Source: Entrophospora sp. SA101 (lineage: Eukaryota > Glomeromycota > Glomeromycetes > Entrophosporales > Entrophosporaceae). Taken from it: DNA of 64,000 bases. A program made the position numbers and the translations under genes. Below are positions 32,942 through 44,526 of the stretch, piece by piece (position 1 is the first letter of the stretch; each line of letters starts with the position of its first letter). The notes beneath the pieces are model-generated. The model was given only the letters and a program-made list of their open reading frames with translations, was not told the DNA's origin and searched no databases. Location of the stretch: contig CAUDNR010004156.1 in the NCBI GenBank assembly GCA_958430865.1, forward strand, positions 43,586 to 107,585, given 5' to 3'.

Positions 32942-35333
32942 TTAATCATCGCCTTCCTTTTCATCGCCATCATTACTTTTAATTTCAACGGGTAATTCTA
33001 TGTCAAATTGATTATCAATATCTTCTACATAAAGACACATATAGAGGAAAACAACATGTTATTATTATTATTATTATTATTGAATGAATAATTATTACAA
33101 CTACTAGTAATAGACTATTAATTAATAAATTTACTAACCTGGGGGTTTATCATCCTCATCAACTCGTTTTTCATCACCATCATTACTTTTGATTTCAACG
33201 GGTAATTCTATGTCAAATTGATTATCAATATCTTCTACATAAAGACACATATATAGAAAAACAACATGTTATTGTTATTATTATTATTGAATGAAATAAT
33301 TATTACAACTACTAACCTGGGGGTTTATCATCCTCATCAACTCGTTTTTCATCACCATCATTACTTTTGATTTCAACAGGTAATTCTATGTCAAATTGAT
33401 TATCAATATCTTCTACATAAAGACACATATATAGAAAAACAACATGTTATTATTATTATTATTGAATGAAATAATTATTACAACTACTAGTAATGGACTA
33501 TTAATTAATAAATTTACTAACCTGGGGGGTTATCATCCTCAACAACTCGTTTTTCATCGCCATCATTACTTTTGATTTCAACGGGTAATTCTATGTCAAA
33601 TTGATTATCAATATCTTCTACATAAAGACACATATATAGAAAAACAACGTGTTATTATTTTTATATTATTATTGAACGAATAATTATTACAACTACTAGT
33701 AATGGACTATTAATTAATAAATTTACTAACCTGGGGGTTTATCATCCTCATCAACTCGTTTTTCATCACCATCATTACTTTTGATTTCAACAGGTAATTC
33801 TATGTCAAATTGATTATCAATATCTTCTACATAAAGACACATATATAGAAAAACAACATGTTATTATTATTATTATTGAATGAAATAATTATTACACCTA
33901 CTAGTAATGGACTATTAATTAATAAATTTACTAACCTGGGGGTTTATCATCCTCAACAACTCGTTTTTCATCGCCACCATTACTTTTGATTTCAACGGGT
34001 AATTCTATTGAAAATTGATCAAAAAAAAAATTTTTTTTAACTAAAATAAAAATCAATCCTTTTTTTTTTTTAATAAATAAATAATATATTTTACCTGGAG
34101 GCTCATTGTCATCAATATTATCAGGCAACTTAATTGAAAATTGATTATCAATATCCTCTAAAATAAAAAAAGTGCACATATATATAATTGTTTGTATTAA
34201 ATTTACTATTTTAATTATAATTAATTAACTCATTTACCTGGTGGTTCCTCATCAACATCATTATCCTTAACTTTATCAGCCTCTATTTTTTTTTTCCAAA
34301 AAAATTTTATTAAAATTATTATCAAATTTAATTTTACATAAATAATCTTGTATCAACCAGATAACTTAATATCGTCTTCATTACCCTCGTCATTTTTAAT
34401 TTCATTAGGTAATTCTATTCCAAATTGATTGTCAAGATCCTCTTAATTATAAAAAAAAAATAAAAATGAATGTTAAATATTTTATTGAAAATTATTATAT
34501 ATATTCCTTCGTGATTTAATAAGTTTATATTAAATTTGCTATTTTAATTATAACTCATTGACTTGTTTACCTGGTGGTTCGTCATTACCATCATTATCCT
34601 TAACTTTATCTTTTTCAAAAAAAATTTTATTAAAATTATTAACAAATTAATTTTACATAAATAATCTTGCACCAACCTAGTAGCTTATCATCACCTTCAT
34701 TGCCCTCGGCACTTTTAATTTCATTAGGTAACTCTATTCCAAATTGATTATCAAGATCCTCTTAATTATAAAAAATAAATAAAATGTGTGTTAAATATTT
34801 TATTGAAAATTATTATATATATTCCTTCGTAATTCTCACCTTTAATTTCGTTAGGCAATTCCATTCCGAATTGATTGTCAAGATCCTCTAATTAAATCCG
34901 ATAAAATAATAACATAAATAATAATATTAAAAACAAAGGAATCCTTATAAAGCAATTTATTTCCACCTGGTGGTTTATCAACTTCTTCTTTGACAACATC
35001 TTGAGTATCGTTTTGGTTGCATGATTTACACTGCCCTTTTGATGTATTATATCTATTACAAATTGCACAAGTACCATATTCTTGTCTTCTTTCATCACTA
35101 TAAATATCTTCTTTTGTTATAGATAAATTCACATCGTTTGTTGTTGTTGTTGTTGTCACTGGAGTTGTCGTTGGATTCACTACCATTGCTGGAGTTGTTA
35201 ATGGACTTTGGTTTTGTAATGGTTTATCCGAGTTAATTATATTATTAAGGGAATCATTACTTTTCAATTCTTTATGTTCATGGTCATCGTTATTGACTCC
35301 TTTCCCACTACAACAGCTTAAAGTATTACCCAT
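32942..35333 (-). CDS. Putatively acylated protein built from tandemly duplicated phase-1 exons
   Basis: Thirteen exons: 35333-34967, 34887-34840, 34760-34677, 34609-34571, 34441-34358, 34282-34238, 34157-34095, 34040-33936, 33826-33731, 33617-33522, 33412-33317, 33234-33139 and 33024-32942. They sum to 1302 nt (433 residues). The N-terminus MGNTLSCCSGKG has Gly2 and Cys6/7/8-type spacing typical of N-myristoylation plus palmitoylation, so membrane attachment is likely. A Cys-rich block (YGTCAICNRYNTSKGQCKSCNQ) has CxxC pairs of a zinc ribbon. Every internal exon begins and ends in phase 1 and encodes one variant of ED(I/L)DNQF-IELP-EIKS. The later ones add DEKRVDEDDKPPG. Four exons of exactly 96 nt alternate with near-identical introns of about 82-113 nt. 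Weak acceptors at 34441, 34609 and 34760 (AAG) make those three exons less sure. The function is unknown. Confidence 0.7.
33130..33930. repeat. Tandem exon-intron repeat array (about 180-210 bp unit)
   Basis: Units centred on exons at 33139-33234, 33317-33412, 33522-33617 and 33731-33826 share 96 bp exons. Their introns share AAGACACATATATAGAAAAA and TAATTATTACAACTACTA and contain ATT microsatellites of varying length. The last exon (32942-33024) and the 33936-34040 exon are the diverged edges of the same array. Confidence 0.9.
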
Positions 35334-36706
35334 TGCTAATCTATGTTAATAAATAAATAAATAAATTCTTTTCGATACATATATGCTATTTATTTACAAA
35401 TATATTTTACAAAATATATATTTTACAAATATATGTAACCACAATAGATATATTGTGTTTACGTGAAATAAAAAAAATTTCCATCTTTAGAATATATATG
35501 ATAATGAGTTTTAGATAAAAGAAATGTAGGGTTAGCGATTTAGCCGATTTATCAATATTGAAAAAGAGGGCTGAAAATCTTTGACCAAAACTGGACCTTA
35601 CCTCATTTGTTTTTTAGTGTTGAACAAAATAATTTATTTGGGAAGACTAGACAAAATGAAATTATTATGACGGGGCCCCGGACAATCATAGAGATTACAT
35701 CTTTTAATGGTTAAAGCTCAACTCAAAAAAAACTTGAAAATTTTTAATTTTTTAAGATGATCCCTCTATTTAAAGCAATATTGTCGGTTCGTTGAAGATC
35801 ACCTTTATTATAAAATTAAAATGGGGTTTTAAGGGACTATGATCTACAATAATGTTGAACCAAAAACAGTTAGAAATCTCACACGATCAAGTTGAATGGT
35901 ATCATATGTTTATTATATAACTTTCTACAACGAAAGAATTAAACATTTATCGAACATTGCATTACATCAACCATTCATTATTTCTCATTACCTGCGTACA
36001 TGCACTATTTCATCATCATATTCTATTTATTATACTCTAAATTTTAGTAATCTATCCTTCAAATGTCAATATCATTTATTATATATATTTAAACAGAATC
36101 TGCAACGATTAATATATATTTTCCATTTATCATGCGTTAGAACTTGTATCAAGACATAAATTCATTTTTTATGTATAGAATCAACAGAAACTTTACCAAA
36201 ATATGGACTTAAAATTGATAATTTTTTGTGTTTATTTATATAAACAAAAATTATATTGGTTTTACATTATAAAAACATTATATATATATATATAGTCGTA
36301 CATATATAACTCTGTCGGGAACATGATAATTCTTTTCTAAAAATGGAGGTTGTTCTTAGATGGAGTATATAAGTTTAATAATAATTTGTTTCCAATATAT
36401 CTCGTGATCAATGATTGATTAATTGCACAATTATTATTATTATCATTATCATTAGAATTTGAAGAAATGCTGTTTTTTTTTCATGGCTTAAAATCATGTT
36501 TATTTTCAAACTTTAACAGATTCCTTTTACATCTAATATGTTCTATTAATCGAATTTGTATGGATAGTAACAACCTTTCTAACTCTTTTAAACAAATTTG
36601 CTAAAAAAAAATTGTAGATCGATTTATATGAACAATATTTTTTTTTTTTTTAAATTAAAAAATTTTCTTGGTATATATATAATATATTAAAAGAGTTTAT
36701 AAAAAA
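35334..36706. other. Divergent promoter region between the exon-array gene and the oxidoreductase gene
   Basis: 1.4 kb of AT-rich DNA between two genes transcribed away from each other, so it should hold both promoters. An 87-codon plus-strand frame at 35896-36159 has no recognisable features and is probably chance. A GC-rich GGGGCCCCGG palindrome at about 35674 is the only strong compositional anomaly. A TATATATATATA stretch lies at 36281-36293. Confidence 0.4.
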
Positions 36707-38483
36707 ATGGCAAAAAAAGTTGCTATCATAGGTTCAGGTGTATCAGGACTTGGAGCAGCTTGGTTATTAACAGAATATTCAACAGACTATAAGGTGACAT
36801 TATACGAAGAGAATGATTATTTAGGAGGACATACACACACCGTTGACTATATAGTTCCATCAACCAAGAACTGCAAAGAGCCGATAATTACACCAGTGGA
36901 CACTGGTTTCATTGTATTTAATCATGTGACATATCCTAATTTACTAAAATTCTTTGAATTGAAAAAAGTGGAATTTATTGACTCAAAAATGAGTTTTGCA
37001 ATTTCCAGAAATCAAGGTGAATTTGAATGGTCAGGACGTACTCCAATCAGTGTATTTTGTCAAGCAAAAAATTTGTTGAGCCTAGAAATGTGGCAAACTA
37101 TTTATGATATTGTTAGATTTAATTTTCATTCAACAGATTTGTTAGAGTTACCAGATGATCATCCGGACAAAAAAATGAGTATAGGTGAATATTTGGATAT
37201 TAATAAATATTCCAAGGCTTTCAGAGACAATTATCTTTTACCAATGACAGCAGCAATCTGGTCTACCCCGCCTGATAAATGTTCATTAGATTTTCCAGCA
37301 TTAACGTTAATTCAATTTATGCATAATCATTGTTTGCTTCAGATTCTTCATAGAATAAAATGGTTTACTGTGAAAAATGGAAGGTAAATTAACGTTCGTA
37401 AATAAATTAATTTATAAATCTATCTACATTAATCAACTGATTTTTTTTATAGTCACAAGTATGTTGAAGTGATAGCAGAAAAAATCCCTGATATACGTTT
37501 ATCAACAAAGGTGATTCAAGTTAAACGATCAGCAACGTCAATTAAAATAATAGATGAGAAATCTAATTGTGAAGAATATGATCATGTAATATTTGCAACA
37601 CATGCAGATCAAACTTTAAAAATACTAGGCGATGAGGCAACTGATGACGAAGTTGATGTTTTGGGCGGTGTAAAATTTAATAAAAATAAAGCTGTTTTAC
37701 ATTGTGATTTAGAGGTAACAACAACAACATTATCATCGTAAACTAACTAACTCGATAGTCAATAACAATAATTATTTATTTTTAGTTTATGCCAAAAAGA
37801 AGATTGGCATTTTCTTCTTGGAATTATCTTACCAAATCCACAGGAAATTCTAATATTAATGAAGTGTCATTGTATGTAAAATATGTAAATTCTAGATTTA
37901 TAGTGATGGTCGATCAATTGACATTGATATTTTAATTATTTTCTTCTTCATTATTATTAGAACTTATTCAATGAATATTTTACAGTCTATTGATGAGAAA
38001 ATTTATGGGCCTGTATTGGTGACATTGAATCCATTGGATGAAATAGATCCTAGCAAAGTTCACGGTGAATGGCATTATGAACACCCACAATATTCACCTG
38101 AAACAATCAAATCCCAACAAAAACTTTACAAAATACAAAATCAACCAAACCTACATACAACTTTTGCAGGAGCATGGACTAATTATGGATTTCATGAAGA
38201 TGGGTTCACATCAGGATTAAAAATTGCTAAAGAACATTTTGGTGTTGAGTGCCCATTTGAAATTATTGATGCAACCTATATTAGAGGTAAAAGAGCCAAA
38301 TTGAGTTTTATTGGCAAATTACAAAAACATTCATGGATTGGATTTGAATTATTTATTTCATTTTTATGCCATTTGATTAATTTTTTTTGTATTTTAATGG
38401 TTATGTTAATTGAAAGTTTAGAGCAATTATGTTATAATATTAGCCATGATAAACTTAATAATAATAATATTAAGGAAGATTAA
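36707..38483 (+). CDS. FAD/NAD(P)-binding amine-oxidase-fold protein (COG2907-like)
   Basis: Four exons (36707-37383, 37453-37714, 37786-37871, 37961-38483) sum to 1548 nt, or 515 residues. The start MAKKVAIIGSGVSGLGAAWL is a Rossmann dinucleotide-binding motif (GxGxxG). It is followed by TLYEENDYLGGHTHT, the acidic ribose-binding end and the GGHxxT motif of flavin amine-oxidase-like proteins. DTGFIVFNHVTYPN and a C-terminal FAGAWTNYGFHEDGFTSGL (the second FAD contact) identify the COG2907 group, which in many genomes accompanies cyclopropane fatty acid synthase and DUF1365 proteins. No such partner is visible here. A hydrophobic segment (about 460-495) near the C-terminus suggests a membrane anchor. 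The substrate is unknown; lipid desaturation or oxidation is a guess from family context. Confidence 0.88.
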
Positions 38484-38515
38484 AAAATAAAATATCTAGT
38501 ATTTAAAATATTTAT

Positions 38516-39528
38516 TTAAGAATTTGCAGTTTCAAGTAAATTCAATTTCCGTATTCTCAAACTGCTCTCATTAATTTCTGCATCATAAAGATCCCGTAAT
38601 AAATTGTTACATTCTGTCAATTCTTGAAACTCTTTTTTGATATCATTACATAGATTTTGAATAGTGTCAGCAATATTTTGTACCTAAAAGAAAAAAAACC
38701 CATAAGTATTGAAATTCTCAAGATATATATAAACATCAATGTATAAATATTAATTACCAATAATGATGATTCTGACATATTTGAAGTTTGTGGTGATAAT
38801 AATTCAGATGCTACATTTAGACAATCATCTATTTCTTTTGTCAATTCAGCTAAATTATCACATGTAAATATTGTGAAAATAATATTATTATCTTCTCTCT
38901 CTGCCATTCTTTCATCAATTTAATTTCCAAAGTAAATAAAGTTAAAAAATATTTTACCCAAATCTACTGTTAATATATTAATTATTGGCATCGCTGTTAT
39001 GGTTTTAGACAATGATGACACAAACTCGACATAATTTGGTTTAAAATTTTCCAAATATTGAATAATACTTGTCAATATATTTTTCTATCAATTAACAAAA
39101 AATGCATATTAACAATTGAAATAATTATATGATTTATTATATAAAAAGATTTAATATATATTTTAAACCTGAAATTCTAAAGTTTCATTTATATTAATAA
39201 GATCTTTTTCCAATTCAAACTTTCTCAAACTATTTATTAACCCAACTCTCTTTTCATATAGAACCTTCCAGGCTTGCAACAATTGTGATTCAACAGATAA
39301 TTTTTGATTTTCAAATGCAAATTCATTATTTACATTCAAATAACACCATTGTATCAATCTTGCATTTAACATCATTAATTCGTCTTCATTTTTATTTATA
39401 GCAACAATTTTGGTGATTGTAGATTTAGTTGGTGATGATGATTCTTGGTTTCTGAGAAATAAATACAAATACACTTTAATCAAGTTGTCAAATATTAAAA
39501 TAACCCATCGAATATAATACCTACACAT
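38516..39528 (-). CDS. Coiled-coil protein, candidate HAUS augmin-like subunit 8 homologue
   Basis: Five exons (39528-39521, 39451-39169, 39084-38958, 38849-38758, 38683-38516) sum to 678 nt, or 225 residues. The first exon encodes only Met-Cys and two bases of an Arg codon. The text LNARLIQWCYLNVNNEFAFE followed by LQAWKVLYEKRVGL resembles the QWxxxNA/WxYLNAKAE region of HAUS8/AUG8-type augmin subunits, which bind microtubules in branching nucleation. The rest is helical heptad sequence (IQNLCNDIKKEFQELTE and so on) to the end. The gene is tail-to-tail with the oxidoreductase, with only 32 bp between the two stop codons, so the 3' untranslated regions must overlap. The family call is tentative; a generic coiled-coil protein is the alternative. 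Confidence 0.6.
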
Positions 39529-39805
39529 CGATTTTCCTATGTTTAATTACGTTGACAATATTTTTTTCTTCGCTTCGCTTTCTTCTGCAACTGTTCATTT
39601 TATGAGCATAGCTAAAAATCCCATTTATGTCTATTTGCTTATGTCGATCAAATTAATTCATAACTAACTAAAAAGATCGACAAATTATTATTATAAAACG
39701 ACGCGACATCATGCACCTAAAGCAAGATAATTAATTCTATTAATATTAATATTTTTCTTTTCAGGGCAAATGGTTATATTTCCAGGGTAGAAACTAGAGG
39801 TTGGC

Positions 39806-39842
39806 ACTGTTAACCGTTTAACAAGAACTTAAACGGTTAACA
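39806..39842. repeat. Perfect-arm hairpin
   Basis: GTTAACCGTTT and AAACGGTTAAC flank an 11-base loop, a palindrome able to form a strong stem. It belongs to the AACGGTT motif family also seen at 10390-10560. Confidence 0.55.
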
Positions 39843-40777
39843 TTAATATTAATAATATTATGTTATTTAATTTTGATAGTGACCGATTTACCCCACCCTT
39901 AATATTAAAGATGGCCAATTATTTTGGAAGTGTTGGCTGACCAATCGTTACTATAAGCAATTAATTGATTATAGATGATCTGTACCATAGATATTTATTT
40001 ATGTTAGTATTATATGAATGCAGTAAAGGAAAAAGTGTTTGTCCAATAATTGTGTTGTTGACACAATCAAAAAAAGTCAAATAGAGATTAATTTTGTATT
40101 TGATGATAAACAAAATTGTATTAAAAACACTGCATATACAAGATTATCTATTATGATACAGACTCGCTTAGTATTAAAAATTTCAATCAAGGATTCCAAA
40201 TGTTTTTGAAAGACTGTAGGGTAGATACAATTGATGTAATGTGGAATGTTCGAGGAATTGTTCATCCTTCTTTAAGATTTTTTTTAAAAAAGGAGGCAAA
40301 CTCTTCACTTACAAATTGAATTGAATTTTTTATTACTTCTTTTTTAGATTCTGCAGAAGTGTTTTTGCTGATTGCCTTTTCATTGATTATTTTCATGAAC
40401 TCTTTTTTGAGCTAGATAGTTATTTTCCACCACAATGAACATCCACTGTTGATTTACGACTCCATTCTATAGAAGAAGGGTCACAATAATTACAGAATAA
40501 TTCACATTAAAATCACCAGGATTTTCTTTTTACTACCCTAAAGAAAATTATTTCGCAAGTTTTTACTTGAAGACAAAAATAATTATTTGTATTTTTCTCA
40601 CCAAAAAAATCTATACAACCTATGCAGACATGTTTAACTTTCAGATGTTTTTTGAATACAAACAAATGATTTATTAACGTTATTAGTTAACGAATTAATT
40701 AACAAATTCAATTAAAAAATGTTTCACAAAATTGATCGCGTTGTATTATCCTGATCATCATGCCAAAATTTTTTAAA

Positions 40778-41060
40778 TGAAAAAACATTTTCCCACCACT
40801 AAACAATTCAGAATTAATTCATTATTGCCAAAGGAATCAAAGAAGACGCACAATAAGTTGGAATTAATTTCCTTGTTGTTAAACAACATGTCTTTTTTGA
40901 AAATGTGAAGAAATCACTTTCCCCGCTACTAAATAACGCAGCAATTTAGAATAATTCATCATTGCCAAAGGAATCAATCAAGCTTTTTTCGAAGACTTTT
41001 TCTAATTTCTTATTGTTAATATTTAAACAATCATGCCTTTTTTTGAAAATGTGAAAAAAC
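40778..41060. repeat. Two-unit direct repeat of about 135-145 bp
   Basis: Both units contain CACTAAACAATTC/TACTAAATAACGC, ATTGCCAAAGGAATCAA, CTTGTTGTTAA/CTTATTGTTAA, CATGTCTTTTTTGAAAATGTG/CATGCCTTTTTTTGAAAATG in order. Diverged and non-coding. Confidence 0.65.
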
Positions 41061-41951
41061 GTAACGATTCGAATTATTAATAATTCATATTTTTTTAATT
41101 CTCGATTAAAAAATTCTATATAGGGCGGTTTTATAAGAATATAAAAGGTTAGAGGCTATGAGTATTGATGGGTTAAAACTAACATTAATTTTTAGAAATA
41201 AAACAAAAAATTCCATATTAATATTAAAATCTTGTTTACATATAAATGATAGCAATCTTAGTTCATGATTCATTTATGATACTATTTTTTTAAGTTAAGT
41301 GTGGTTTTTTGAATCATCATCCTTGCTTTTGGGTAATAGTAATAATAAGTGGATTACATATTAATATGAAAATAGTTTATAACTCAAATTTTTAAAAGTA
41401 AACTGATATAAACAAAGCTTAGGTCTTTAGCTTTAATTCTGTCAGTTTACTTTTTTCAAAATTTTTTTCTTTGGGGTATAACCTCTAAGAGTCAGGTGAT
41501 AAAATTGGTGGTTATAATAAGAAAAAAATTTTATAGACTTGAATGTGTAATGTTATAAAATTTTTGTAATGTTTTTTTTTATGGATGATTATGATGTATC
41601 TAATGTATCAATCAAAGTTGGGACATGTGCAAACAACCTAATAGTATTATGTGGAGGTTATTGAATTGTTAAAAATAAAAATGGATGGGAGACATTATAA
41701 AGCCATAAATATCATTAACAATTTTGATCCCTGAAATTTCTTTGTGGCATAATGTTCACTTTCTCATTAAATAGAGAATTTTAATCAATGCACTTTCACA
41801 ACTAGAGAAAACAGGTATTATATAATATATAGTATTTGGTTGATTAAATAAAATTTATTATTTAACCAATTAATTGACTGACTATATATATTATAATATA
41901 TGTAAGCATTTTCAAAATCTTTTTATTTTTATTTATACATATTTATATATG

Positions 41952-42467
41952 TCAAGAGATTGCTTTATTATCTTTCCAAACACTTCCATCATTGTAAATT
42001 TCTTTTTTCCAAATTGGTGCTTTATCTTTCAATTGATCAATCAACCATTCAACTGCATGAATTGACTCATGCCTATGAGCGCTTGAAACAGCTATTATAA
42101 CACTTGTTTCACCAACAGGTACAGTATTAACACGATGATAAATTGCCACTTTTATTAAATTCCATTTTGATCTACTTTCATCAATCATTGACAATAAAAT
42201 CTTTTCTGCCATTGGAATATATGCTTCATAATCCAATTGGACAACTATTTTATCTTTTAAAAAAATTTTAATTAATAAATTGATTAATTTACTATTTATA
42301 TATTTATTTATTATATTTATATTTATTTACTTGGTTATACCTTTAAAAGTATTACGAGTTGTTCCACTAAAAGTAGTAATAGCACCCGCACTGTCATCTT
42401 TTACTAAATCTACAATATCTTGAAGAATAAGAGGTTCAGGTGTAATCTTTACAAATTTATTTTCCAT
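41952..42467 (-). CDS. MOCS2: Molybdopterin synthase catalytic (large) subunit, MoaE/MOCS2B family
   Basis: Two exons (42467-42341 and 42253-41952) give 429 nt, or 142 residues, the normal family length. Family landmarks are VKDDSAGAITTFSGTTRNTF near the N-terminus, LDYEAYIPMAEKI, IYHRVNTVPVGETSVIIAVS and SAHRHESIHAVEWLID. The C-terminal LKDKAPIWKKE holds the two catalytic-region lysines. The enzyme moves sulfur from the thiocarboxylated small subunit (MoaD/MOCS2A) onto cyclic pyranopterin monophosphate to make molybdopterin in the cytosol. The product serves nitrate reductase, sulfite oxidase and xanthine dehydrogenase type enzymes. The small subunit is not in this window. The ATG at 42467 gives the expected start. 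Confidence 0.93.
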
Positions 42468-42913
42468 CACACAAGAAAAGAATTATCTAATTGTTGTAAT
42501 ACCTTTTTCTAAATTTGATAAAATCAACTGCTGATCTCTTTTTAAAATTTGCGATAATAGTTTTTCATAATAATAATAACAAAAAAATGCTAACTGGTGA
42601 TCAGGTTATTCATAATCAATAACCCGGACATGTCCAAGGACTGTTATCAAAAAAAAAAAACTAAGAAAATTCAAATTTATTTTCTCAATCATTCATATAT
42701 ATTCATTCGTTAACTATAAATTTGCAAATCTATTTATTATATATAGATGCGGGAAAGTTCAAATTTATTTTCATCTCAAAGACAAGGAAATTCTCAATAT
42801 ATTTATCTATTATAGATGTGGGAAATTCAAATATATTCGTCCATTAACAACTCTGTTTATTATAGATTTGCTCAAAGACATGAGGAAATTCTCAATATAT
42901 TAATATATTGATA

Positions 42914-43099
42914 TTAAGGTCGTGGGCGAAACCTCCTTAGTAATTACTGAAACCACGGCAAAACTAGATTAAAAATCCTGTTGAAACTATGCCAAAATGG
43001 CGAAACCTCAAAATGCGAAACTCTGCCGAAACTCTAATAAACAATTAATGTATAACCCTGCTGATTGATTTCTGGAGGAGTTTCGGCAAGCAACCTTAA
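42914..43099. mobile_element. 186 bp miniature inverted-repeat element
   Basis: The left end TTAAGGTCGTGGGCGAAACCTCCT (first 20 bases intact) mirrors the right end AGGAGTTTCGGCAAGCAACC with TTAA. The arms are about 24 bp with a few mismatches. The interior repeats GCCAAAATGGCGAAACCTC, GCGAAACTCTGCCGAAACTC, that is, multiples of a GCCGAAACT unit. It resembles in design, not in sequence, the element at 25518-25698. Confidence 0.55.
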
Positions 43100-43693
43100 T
43101 TGATATACTTAACAATCATATAATATAGAGTTTATATAATACATATCTTGATTACCACATACTATACAAGGACCGAAATTTTTTCAACCTTTATTCATTT
43201 TATTAATGATAAATGATAGAAATTATTATCTATTTAACGAAAGAATATGATGAATTTAATTTAGTGCGACGTATTTAACTTTAAAAAGGAGATTTTTTTC
43301 ATATAGAATTGTTTAAAAAAGGAATTTTTCGAAAAAAAAAAAGTGTTACGAAAATGATTGCGTTGTGTATAAATATATAAATATATATATATTGATATAG
43401 TAGTTAAAGTTAACGTTAAGTTAAGCGCTGCCAAAAAGTTTTTTAAACGGATGGAAGAAAAGATGTCGGACCAATAAAAAAAGCTTAAGCTGACTATGAA
43501 TTACATCCCTTCCGTCCCTTTGATTTATATAATGATAGATAAACTTATATTTAAATAATTAAAGCCACCGTTAAATGTTTCAACATTTTAATTAATTTAT
43601 AAAAATAAACTTCTTAAATAGAATTAAACTTTAGTTTAAGAAATGCATTCTAAATTCGAGTAATAAAAATGAAGGAATGTTAATTGATCAAAT

Positions 43694-43894
43694 TCATAAT
43701 ATTCTTTCGTTAAAAAAAAACAGATTATCTATTTTTTTATCTATGTGCTTCATTAAGACCATCTCTTCCACTGACAATGTAATTAGTGGAAGCCAAAAAA
43801 TTGAATCAAATTGCTGGCCGTTTGTGCCATATATAAAACAAGCCCAACCGCGTTGTTGAGAACATATTTTCTGAAGGACAAATATACATTGCAA
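43694..43894 (-). pseudogene. Possible MULE/FAR1-type transposase fragment
   Basis: The reverse-strand frame reads LQKICSQQRGWACFIYGTNG then FDSIFWLPLITLSVEEMVLM. The order QQ-GW, then a short loop, then (I/L)FW, recalls the segment just before the first catalytic Asp in MULE transposases (FWMSP-Q). No other part is present. This is weak. Confidence 0.3.
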
Positions 43895-44526
43895 TGAGCC
43901 GAGCTCCTTCGTTAAAAAACTTGAATATTCTCAGTTTTGACTCTGCTCAATTAAAGGTCTCTAGAGCAGCATTAGAAGAATATAAAAGATTGGGAAAGGG
44001 TTAATACTGAAGGGTTGCAAATTTGATAAGACGGTAAAAAAAAATTAATTTATCGTGTTATGGAACAAATCAATCTTTTCTACTCGCCACTGCATTTGTA
44101 AATTTTTTTTTTTGCAATATATATTTTTTAAAAAAAAAGCAAGCTATTTAATATTAATATTTAGTGTTAATTGACGTTTACTGCTCCTAAGAAGAAAAAC
44201 AATCCGTCGTTTTGTCCTGTTTTTGTTTTATTATTATTAATATTGATATTAAAATACAAATAAATTCGTGTACGTGCCTCTGCTCATTCATTGTGACGTT
44301 TAACTTAAAATCTGTTTTATCATTGATTAGATTGCAAATATCACGATCACACAAATTATTTTCATTCTAAAAAAGAATAATGATAATCTGTGTATGATTA
44401 TCAGATTGAATAATCTCGCCTTGAAAAAAATCGTATAAATAAAATCTTCAAAATAATTTTACAATAAAATTGCTAATAATTTAATTAATCAATAAATAAT
44501 AAAATAAATAACAAATAATAATAAAA

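Larger units (their letters stand above)
39529..41951. other. Intergenic, 2.4 kb, with small repeats and gene scraps
   Basis: Includes the divergent upstream region of the coiled-coil gene, a hairpin at 39806-39842, a scrap on the reverse strand at about 40440-40080 (KKEFMKIINEKAISKNT and FVSEEFASFFKK, then a stop) that I do not recognise, and a two-unit repeat at 40778-41060. No complete gene is supported. Confidence 0.45.
42468..44526. other. Intergenic region between MOCS2B and argininosuccinate synthase genes
   Basis: Two kilobases between divergent genes, with both promoters. It contains repeats at 42715-42900 (AAAGACAAGGAAATTCTCAA and GGGAAATTCAAATATATT recurring), an inverted-repeat element at 42914-43099 and a reverse-strand transposase-like scrap at 43894-43694. 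Confidence 0.5.

Noticed and set aside
33130..33930. Regular repeats resembling a CRISPR array
   Set aside because: The repeat is a 96 bp coding exon with splice sites, separated by near-identical introns; the host is a eukaryote and the spacers are not unique.
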